From the NCBI GenBank assembly GCA_026874595.1, contig CM049318.1, positions 21,863,456 to 21,927,455 on the forward strand: 64,000 nucleotides of DNA, in the 5' to 3' direction. Shown here piece after piece: positions 25,309 through 34,100 of the stretch. The DNA comes from Sipunculus nudus (taxonomy: Eukaryota > Annelida > Sipuncula > Golfingiida > Sipunculidae). A model generated the notes under the pieces. It was not told where the DNA came from, searched no databases, and was given only the letters and a program-made list of their open reading frames with translations. Numbering within the stretch: the first letter of the stretch is position 1; each line of letters starts with the position of its first letter. The position numbers and the translations under genes are program-made.

Positions 25309-25386
25309 GTTTCCGCCAGGGAAAAAAAGATTATTTCCGTTTTTTGAGTATATAAGACCCAAGAGGGGGGGGGAGGGGGGGGGGGA
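25209..25386 (+). repeat. (CA)n(TA)n compound microsatellite with nearby poly-G
   Basis: CA repeats at 25209-25241 run into about 32 TA units (25242-25305), then a G-rich run at 25363-25386. The Tyr-Ile and Cys-Val frames on both strands are translations of the repeat. Confidence 0.97.
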
Positions 25387-25689
25387 AAGATGAAAGGAAA
25401 AGTCCAAACGAAGTTTCTGTGGGCTCTTTTTCGGGTATGCACTAGGACTTCTGACAAGCAACAAGCCCTGCCAAATCCACTGCTTCAAATATACACTGAC
25501 ATCGTCTCCAGATATTACGCATTATACGCTTGCAGATTAGCAGCCCACCATGCCATATTTTCATCAATACAAGGGCCATGCAAGCATTGAGACGAGAAAA
25601 TTTACAACGTATTCGATGGAAAACTTGATTTAAAATCTGCAAGGATATTATTTTTTTGCATTAGATCCCTTGAAAAAGTTGTCATTCCT

Positions 25690-27120
25690 CCATATCCATA
25701 ATAAATGTCAACACATGAATACGTTACGCAATCGGTGGAAAGACGCCACACGAGTGCAAGTCAGAGTCCTGTAAAGTAAAACACACGTCTTGCCCTGCAC
25801 GTTGAGTTCATTCATGATATTATAAGGCTGGAAATATGTCCGCGGACGACATTGTCAGCACAACATTTTCAGTACATATATAAAGTAAATACTAATGGGC
25901 ATGTTTCAAACTGATAGTCACTGATGATGTTTTGACTTGTGAGGTGACGCATCGTGTTTTCTCGGAGATTCTCTCATTTCAAACCACGAACGTAACGTTC
26001 AAAATGTAACAGCCATGACCTCCATTTGGCTTGCATGACCTCCACGTTCTAGCCAATTTTATCCATCGGCTCAAATGCCGCGGCAAAGTTCCCAACTGAA
26101 CGCATATCCCAAGGTATCCAAATGAGCACTTGGCTGACAATGTCAAATCAAAGGACCATTAATAGACGAAACCTGTATATAGTGACATTTCTCAACAATT
26201 ATGCAGTCTAACGTCACCTGTTATTTTCTGAAGAGATATATCGATATCAGACAAGAGTGCTACAGTCTGCAAGGTGCTGGCTCCGGCTGTATTTAAACTC
26301 GGAGCTGGCCGGTATTTTTAACTGCGGCATTCTGGGTATTATAACGCCTTAAAAACACTCGCATATGATGGTACGATCGGCAGAAGTCGACCAAAGGGCA
26401 AGTAGGAACCAGGGATACTCTTCCTAAATGTTATATGACAGTCTGCCCCGCTGTAAGGCGATGACGAGAAGATTTTAATTTTCTTCTCCTGAAGAATAAA
26501 AACTTTAGCTTAGTTATCTTACCCTGCCGTAATCAGAACAACTTCCCAGCGCTCGCGAGTACAGGCGACTGCGGTTTGATTCGCGTTGTTTCTCGTTTGT
26601 AAGAGATAAAAAGTCCACTTTAACAGGTTTTAACTTAACTTGAAACCCTCCCGATATTTCTTTGTTGATTTAATTTTACCAAATAAGCAGCGGACGATTC
26701 CACTTGTTCATCGCGCACAATGGAAGCAATGTTATGGGCACGTGCGAGGTCGTTACCATAGAAACCGAAGCGCATATCGAAGCGAATATTGATTCGACGG
26801 ACAGGGGTCATGAGACGCAAATGGCAACGGCTCTTCCGGATGCTGTCGAACAATTTTGTGCCTGAATATGAAATTATAATATTAGAAGATGGTACGGCCA
26901 GTCATGACAATGAGAATACGTTTGTTTGCCTTCGGAAGCCATGCGCCGCCTGCTTTATATTCATGATCTAGCACCAACTTTTCATTCCAAAAAGGAGAAT
27001 GCGTTACCTCCCAAGGAACCCCCATATTTAGCAACCCTTCAGGACATGCGAAATATGCATGGGTAAGCCGGGATACCGCCAAATAAAGCCGAATCCTGAT
27101 TTCAATTAACCTTCGATTGG
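25690..27120 (-). promoter_or_regulatory. CpG-rich putative promoter region of the GH63-like gene
   Basis: This stretch is visibly richer in CG dinucleotides (GCGAATAT, CGAAGCG, CTCGCGAGTACAGGCG) than the AT-rich surroundings and free of the local repeats. It surrounds a candidate first exon with a good donor. It could also serve a divergent gene. A 72-codon minus-strand frame (26853-26635) lies here, but I do not recognise its product. Confidence 0.4.
26523..26640 (-). other. Candidate non-coding first exon (5'UTR) of the GH63-like gene
   Basis: On the minus strand …GATTACGGCAGG is followed by GTAAGATAAC at 26522, a strong donor. The coding exon acceptor at 21686 is the next plausible partner. 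The upstream border is arbitrary. Inferred from the donor and the position in CpG-rich DNA. Confidence 0.35.
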
Positions 27121-27308
27121 ACGTCTACGTTTGATCCGTTCCTTTTATTCTGTTAAGATTTTTTTTCAGTTTTTGTTTTAGTTTTAAAATGATATATTAA
27201 ATACATTTAATCACGTGCTCTTGAATCTCTATATATGAACATGAAATATATGGTTCATCAAGGCATATATTTTGATAAAAAAAAAGTATTCTGACGTGAT
27301 TTCAGACC

Positions 27309-27355
27309 TATGGGCGTGAATACGTACCCCTTTTCTTTAATTTACGCCCATAGCT
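27309..27355. repeat. Imperfect hairpin CTATGGGCGTGAA / TTTACGCCCATAG
   Basis: Inverted arms of about 13 bp with one G/A difference, separated by about 20 bp. A shorter GGGCGT…ACGCCC hairpin occurs at 43987-44017. Function unknown. Confidence 0.65.
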
Positions 27356-27404
27356 CAGAATACCTGATTATCATAATATATACCTCGACAAACTATATAT
27401 ATAA

Positions 27405-27409
<5 letters not shown>

Positions 27410-27452
<43 letters not shown>
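27410..27452 (+). repeat. (TA)n microsatellite
   Basis: Uninterrupted AT repeat flanked by further ATATAT fragments. Confidence 0.97.
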
Positions 27453-27454
<2 letters not shown>

Positions 27455-27807
27455 TGTATCAAGGTATATATGGTTAACAAGTATATAGGTATATATGTAT
27501 ATATATTTTAATAAATTAATTGCTTCGTATACATAGTATACTAGTATTAATTATATAATATTATATTGGTCTATACGTATTATTTCTAGGTAATATGTCC
27601 AGCCTTTAAAAATATAAATGTTTGATTTTTATTTCTCCTAAGAATGAAAGATAGTTCCATAGTTATAACTTTAATCAAAGGTATACGATGGAAGTGATGT
27701 AAATGGGTGTCCCCTCCCATATTGGGAAACCTTTTAATATGATGGTAAGAGGGGGTTGAATGTGCTCCCGTCTTTACTTTTATTTTTCTTCAAACTGGAA
27801 GGTCCTA

Positions 27808-27886
27808 CACTCACATAAAAAAAGGTTCCAGCTAGAACCCAGAAGGGTTCTTCGGAGTGAACTGAGTGGGGAACCTTTTAGGTTCA

Positions 27887-27944
<58 letters not shown>
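27808..27944. repeat. GGTTC/GAACC repeat fused to (TA)n
   Basis: 27814-27885 contains AAAAAGGTTCCAGCTAGAACC, AAGGGTTCTTC and GGGGAACCTTTTAGGTTC, a cluster of inverted GGTTC/GAACC motifs. A TA array runs directly from 27889 to 27944. Short repeats of this style are known in aquatic animal genomes (from memory). Confidence 0.65.
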
Positions 27945-27948
<4 letters not shown>

Positions 27949-28754
27949 ACTGAAACTTAATCGTGAATAGATGGTGTCCAGACAAGGCTGACAGCCCGCG
28001 ATAATGAGCTAGAGACCATTCCTGTAGCTCGCGTGACCACCTGGGAACACATTTGGAGCCAACGCCTTGTAATCTTGGTCTTTACTACAATGGGGAAGAG
28101 CTTTTCTTTACAAATTTTTATGTAAAGAAGAAATGGGATGAAAACATGTAGTTGTAGATCTTATATAGATTTTAATCATTGTCTGCAAAGCATTTTAGCA
28201 GTGTATTGTATACCTTTGCTGTGACTAAATAATTATCACTAGATACTTTATAACTTGTAATTATTATATTAATAAATAATCCTGCTCGATGTGTTTATCT
28301 TTTTGCAAGATGTCGTGCATCACGTCGAGTCAGCTATAACACGAGTCAATACAAATGGATTTCTTTCCAGGAGAAAAGTAATACAAAAGTACATATTAAT
28401 GCATGATAGTGCAATTAAAGGTAAATCATCTTTCCTCTACTAACTGGATTTAACATAAACAGTTAACAAAACATGAAAATACTCTTTTGTTAAGGCAGAA
28501 ATAACTGGCAAAGATACAATTCTGAGCCTCGCCCTGATGAATGCATTGGCCTGGCACAACAGGATTCCCTGCGTTGTCATTGTTGCTGAACAAATGAGGC
28601 ATGTCTATATGTATGGATGTTTATGGAGTGAGACTATATTAGGGTTTAACATTTTCAATATCACGATTAAAGCAAGCGCCCCTAGCTCACTATTTCACGT
28701 TTCACATTAGATCATGACATGTTCCTCCATCTCAATATATATGCCTGGCCATGT

Positions 28755-29065
28755 CTTCCTAATTGCCTCCGCCAGGAGGGTATGTTTTCATCCCCGTGCG
28801 TATGCTTATGTTTGTTTGTGTATGTCTGTTTGTGTTCTGCATAACTCCAACAATGATGAACGGAATCTCATAAAATTGTCAAGGCATGTCGGGAACGGCC
28901 ATTGAAGAAACGATAAGATTTTGGGTGGATCCGGCACATGATCTGGATTTAGGAACGTCATCAAGGAATATTCACAAATGTAGAGTTACTTATGCACAAA
29001 TGAACCTCCGAATATGGGCTGAATAAATGAAGGCAAATCCCACATTACGGAGGCTTGCATTCACT
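28755..29065 (+). repeat. Dispersed repeat (GGATC(T/C)GGCACATGATC family), longest copy
   Basis: Starts TTGCCTCCGCCAGGAGGGTATGTTTTC, runs through TGTTTGTGTATGTCTG, GATTTTGGGTGGATCCGGCACATGATCTGGATT and AACGTCATCAAGGAATATTC, and ends CATTACGGAGGCTTGCATTC. The CTCCGCC start and GGAGGC end suggest short inverted ends. Copies: 9820-10050 and 61225-61440. Confidence 0.72.
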
Positions 29066-29821
29066 AGTATGCAGATTTCTCGTTACATTTGTTAAAGATT
29101 TTTTTTCTTTATGTTAGTCCTTTGTGGAAATATTAAAATCACGTCGCAAGTGGGCAGATCTTTCCATTTAACATGGCAAGAGTCATAAAGAGACTTCATA
29201 TATATCTCCGAAAAAAATGTTCGATCACTCTATATCGGGAATATTACCAAGGTCCCTGTCAAACTTGGTAGTGTGCTGCGTAAGCGAAGGAACAAATGAA
29301 TTTAAGCCAAGAGTAATGTGTGACAGGATTCACTAACTCGCAAAGGTCAAGCGTAAAACCATTGAATAGGGACGTTCTCACGACCAGTATAAACAAGCTT
29401 CATTTGGACAAAACTGTCCTTTAAACAAAAATAAATCTAGTGATCCGGATTTCCTCCATAATTAAATGGACTGTTCCTTTGATTTTACCCTAACCCTCCA
29501 GTTTATTCATTAATAATTTATAAAAAAAAATTGTATACATTTGGAAATTTATGTACAAAGGAAATGGTTCCAATTCAGCATGACAGGTTGAACTTCATAT
29601 AATGTGTTTGTTTTTATTCTGGTTAGAGAACTAAGCAATACACAAATCTCCAATTGAGAAAAGAAAAACATTTCAAATGGTACGATACAACATTTTTTAA
29701 TTATAATGATTCAACGATTTTTAAATATAATGGTAATTTATTAAATAACAAATGACATGAATCAATGGGTGTTTAGTGAACTGAGTAATCACCTCCCGTA
29801 CATTTTATTCGGACGCTATCA

Positions 29822-29835
29822 TCTCTCTCTCTCTC

Positions 29836-29915
<80 letters not shown>

Positions 29916-30020
29916 GATGTAGTCTCGTTAACGGACTCGAGCCCACTTTATTAGGGTCTCCTAGGACTCGAGGACATCGGACTCGGAGATAAATCAGACC
30001 AATTCTATCTCGAGTCCAGT
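29822..30020 (+). repeat. (CT)n(TA)n microsatellite followed by GGACTCGAG repeats
   Basis: CT repeats at 29822-29838 lead into a TA array to 29915. Then ACGGACTCGAGCC, TAGGACTCGAGG, CGGACTCGGAG and TCTCGAGTCC recur within 90 bp, in both orientations. Confidence 0.8.
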
Positions 30021-30044
30021 AGGATTTCTATCATTCTTAAAGGT

Positions 30045-30320
30045 GCCCATTAACCTAACTTTTGAAAAGAATTCACATGATTTCTGGCTCTTCTCTGTAC
30101 ATATTAATGATTTAAGGTTAATTTTAGTTGTAAATAGTTCTTATAACGCTTTCATGAAGGATGTATGGACTTGTTAATCAAAAACATGTTTGTAAACACA
30201 GCGATTTTGACAAACGGGGAAAAAAACATGAAACCTAACGTGGTAGGTTGCACATATGCAGAGGTAGAAAGGTCACTTGGCGTTACAAAACGCCATTAGG
30301 AGTCCTCTGGATTATCTGAT
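30045..30320 (-). repeat. Dispersed repeat family A, inverted copy
   Basis: Reverse complement of the family seen at 31905-32320 and 49800-50260. Shared blocks are AAACATGTTTGTAAACACAGC, the GACAAACGG.GAAAAAAACATG stretch, GTCACTTG and AAAACGCCATT. Lies just upstream of receptor gene 1. Confidence 0.75.
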
Positions 30321-30955
30321 TTGCTAGCCGAAGCCCTTGTTAAATTTGTTTTGATTATTATGGCCCCCACATATTATAAACATTTTGATATAAATACATT
30401 AAGCAGCCTGTGAATGGTAATATCCATATTTTCTGGCCTATTTTTCATAAAAGCTCGAAGGGATTAACTTCAGTTTATAAAAGTCAGGTAGGGGATTGGT
30501 CCCCTTTAGTATAAATATCTGATATTTTAATCCACTGTCAATTTAAACAGAACATCTATTCACTTTATCTCTAAATTTCTATTGCTTTACTGGTGCAACG
30601 GTTAACTGTAGACCATATATTCTACTGTTTTAAGGAGCCAGAGGGACCTATAGGATTACTTCAAGCCATCAATAATGCTCGTCAAAACTGCAACCTTTTG
30701 CTACAGAATGTACCAGTCATTAAACTGCAATAGACAAATGATCAGTACAATAGCCAAATATTGTATAGACGTGTGACGTATCGTATTTGAATGACTAATT
30801 TACAGAAGAATACGGTGTTTTGATAAGCATTTGGCTTTATGCAAATCAGAAACCAAACTTTGGTTGGCTGAATGTGATTTATGCAAATTTATAATCACAG
30901 ATCTAGTACTTCCCGCCTATCAGACATAGAGTACATTGAGATCGGGATGCATTAA

Positions 30956-30967
30956 TATATAAAAAAG
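30956..30967 (+). promoter_or_regulatory. TATA-like box upstream of receptor gene 1
   Basis: TATATAAAAAAG lies 64-75 bp before the predicted start codon at 31031. A second TATATATAA lies at about 30990. Spacing is compatible with a short 5'UTR, but AT-rich DNA makes chance matches common. Confidence 0.35.
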
Positions 30968-31030
30968 AGCGATTATATCTCAGGGGATTATATATAATTG
31001 GGGTCTGGAGTTCTCCAGAGTGTCCTAGTG

Positions 31031-31117
31031 ATGGAGATGCTGATCCTCTTATACGAGGTTTTGATCTGTTTTCAAGGAATGACAACCGGGACTGAACAAC
31101 ATGGTATACGCAGCACG
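31031..31117 (+). CDS. Receptor gene 1, exon 1 (signal peptide)
   Basis: ATG GAG ATG, then MLILLYEVLICFQGMTTG: a short hydrophobic core followed by small polar residues, a typical secretory signal. Ends phase 0 at ACG|GTGAGT (31118). An upstream in-frame ATG at 30998 would add 11 residues; the 31031 start places the hydrophobic core nearer the N-terminus. Confidence 0.78.
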
Positions 31118-34100
31118 GTGAGTATATTGTATTACATACTACTGTACTGTAAAATATTTAGTGAAAAAATGCTTGTGTCCAACCTCGGGCATATCGGAAG
31201 TTTTTATAGTGTATCGGACTATTTTTTAATGTAAGGGTGTTTTTTCCCAAAATGCATAGTCACGGAAAAAGTGTGTAGTCACCGTTTGAACGTAGCCATG
31301 CTGAAACCGGATAAGGACTACGCATGCGAAATGCGATTAATATGATTACATACAGACAGTGATACACCAACGTTAGTATGTGCTGCCTTGGATGTCTCAG
31401 CAAGCATGTTATAACTAGGAATGAAATTCTACATTTGTCCTTTCCCTCAAGTTACATTCCGTAATTCAGGTATTTTCCTTCAAAGCACACACTCTTTCAG
31501 CAGGTAAGCCCTCAATTCTATCAAAGTAAATATAATTTGTATAAATGAAGCAGCTAAGCCCCCCCCCCCCCCCAAAAAAAAGGGTATGTTTCTCAGGCAC
31601 CGCCTGCGTCAATTTTACCCCCCCCCCCCTCCGATAAACTTTTTTATTTTGATTTTCATCTTTCAAGAAAATAAAAGAATACAATTTTTATAAGTTTTCC
31701 TTTGTTATGTAGTGCTTTTACCTGTTTAGAAAAAAAAGTTGTTATTATCATGCTTTTACTTGTTCATATGACATTTTTATCGAAACATCTGAAAATTGTT
31801 TTTGAGAACCATACCTTTTTTTGGCCTAAAACATATTTTCCTCCTGCCAGAATACCTTGTGGATCCCGATACGTTTTAATTAAAGGGACTAAATCATCTA
31901 TCTGACTTTATATACTGAAGGTAATCCCTTTGAGCTTATATAAAATAGGTCAGGAAACGTAGATATCCCCGCACACAGGCTTCTTGTCTTGTTTCCATCA
32001 ACGTGTTAATATGTTGGGGCCAGCCTAAATATCAACATCAAATTCAACAAGGGCATCTGGCAGCAATTCAAATAAGCCAGAGCTTTGCAAATGGCGTTTT
32101 GCAACAAGTGACCTTTATACCAACTTAGGTGACATGTTTTTTTTCCGTTTGTCAACATTGCTGTGTTTACAAACATGTTGTTGGCGTTATAAAGACTTTT
32201 CACAACCAAAATTACCCTTAGATTATTAATATATACACAGAGGAAGCTAAAACTCATATAAATACTTTTAAAAAAAAGTAGGTGCACGGCCACCTTTGAA
32301 TAACAGGAGCACATCCTAGAGGGCCCAAATATGGGACCTTATTGGGAGGGTTGAGAAATGTCTGGGGTTATATCCAGAATATTTTGGGAATCTGATATGT
32401 CGTAGGTGGCATTCTTCGGTGTCCTATAGCGCCAGTCATGCAAGCCGAAATCGTCTTTAAAATCTTTCAGTTAAGCAAAATCTAATTTTGTTCTAAAAAT
32501 TTGTAACCGCCAACCGATATAGGAATGCAATAACTTATTAATCTTTTTAGTACTATATAAAAATGGGCCAGTGACTTCAGTAAAAAGTATGTAAATGATC
32601 TAACACCTTAGTTATGTATTATTTATATAAAAAAGAATGATTAGAGTAAACAATGTCTGTAGAAAAATATGAAGCATGTTCAAAATATACGTTTATTTTT
32701 AATATATTTCCAGGGTATACCACCACAGCTCGCAGAAGAGGAATTAATGAGCAATACAGAGTTTCTGAATGTTTCAAGAAGTAACTCTGCATTTACGGAT
32801 TCAAATGGTTTTACGACAGAGGCTTTCAGTGCTACAGACGTGGCGACGGAAGCTTTTAGTATTACAGACGTGGCGACGGAAGCTTTTAGTGCTACAGACG
32901 TGGCGACGGAAGCTTTTAGTGCTACAGACGTGGCGACAGAAGCTTCCAGTGCTACAGACGTGGCGACAGAAGTTTTCAGTGCTACAAACGTGGGGACGGA
33001 ATCTTTCAGTGCTACTGACGTGGGGACGGAATCTTTCAGTGCGACAGACGTGGCGGCAGAAGCTTCCAGTGATACTGACGTGGCGACAGAAGTTTTCAGT
33101 GCTACAGACGTGGCAACCAAAGCTTTCAGTGCTACCGACGTGGATACAGAAGTTGTCAGTGCCACAGACGTGGGGACGGAAGTTTACAGTACTACAGACG
33201 TGGCGACAGAAGCTTTCAATGCTACAGACGTGGCGACAGAAGTTTTCAGTGCTACAAACGTGGGGACGGAATCTTTCAGTGCTACTGACGTGGGGACGGA
33301 ATCTTTCAGTGCGACAGACGTGGCGACAGAAGCTTCCAGTGATACTGACGTGGCGACAGAAGTTTTCAGTGCTACAGACGTGGCAACCAAAGCTTTCAGT
33401 GCTACCGACGTGGATACAGAAGTTGTCAGTGCCACAGACGTGGGGACGGAAGTTTACAGTACTACAGACGTGGCGACAGAAGCTTCCAGTGCTACAGACG
33501 TGGGATCGGGAGCTTCTAGTGCTACAGACGTTGCGACCGATGCTTCGAGTGCTACAGACGTGGGGACAGAAGCTTCCAGTGCTACAGACGTGGGATCGGA
33601 AGCTTCTAGTGGTAGAGACGTGGCGATAGAAGCTTTCAGTGCTACAGACGTGGCGACAGAAGCTTTCAATGCTACAGACGTGGCGACAGAAGCTTTCAGT
33701 GCTACAGACGTGACGACAGTAGCTTTAAGTGCCCCAGACGTGGCGACCGATGCTTCGAGTGCTACAGACGTAGCAACTGAAGATTTCAGTGCTGCAGACG
33801 TTGCGACAGAAACTTTCAATGCTACAGACGCGGTGACAGAAAAGATCAATACTGGGAGGACAACGTATTTAGATTTTTACCATGCAAAAGATACGGCATG
33901 TATTGGATTTAGATTAAAAAGAGGCGGCGTAAACACCACGAACACTGTAAAGGCAATTGCCTGTCTGATGTTTGTTAAGGACAAAGAGTACTTGCGAAGG
34001 TGTATAAAGGAGAATGACGTCGATCTTTCTGACCCTGATCTTGATGAATCAATCATATTCAAACCAGCAGAAACGTGTAAGAAGTTGGAGCGTACCACAG

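Noticed and set aside
25107-25488. Tyr/Ile- and Cys/Val-repeat open frames
   Set aside because: Translations of the (CA)n(TA)n microsatellite. The same applies to frames at 27760-27960, 29757-29954, 37359-37646, 41036-41306, 41836-42168 and 63217-63462.
26635-26853. 72-codon minus-strand frame in the CpG-rich block
   Set aside because: No recognisable family and no supporting splice or neighbour. CpG-rich DNA has few stop codons, so it may be chance.
32816-33835. CRISPR-like periodic array
   Set aside because: Units are contiguous without spacers, protein-coding, and in a spliced eukaryotic gene.
32680-33849. Long open frames on the minus strand and in a second plus-strand frame across the 30-bp repeat
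   Set aside because: They exist only because the 30-bp unit keeps all frames open. They have no splice-supported neighbours, while the chosen frame continues into the cysteine domain.
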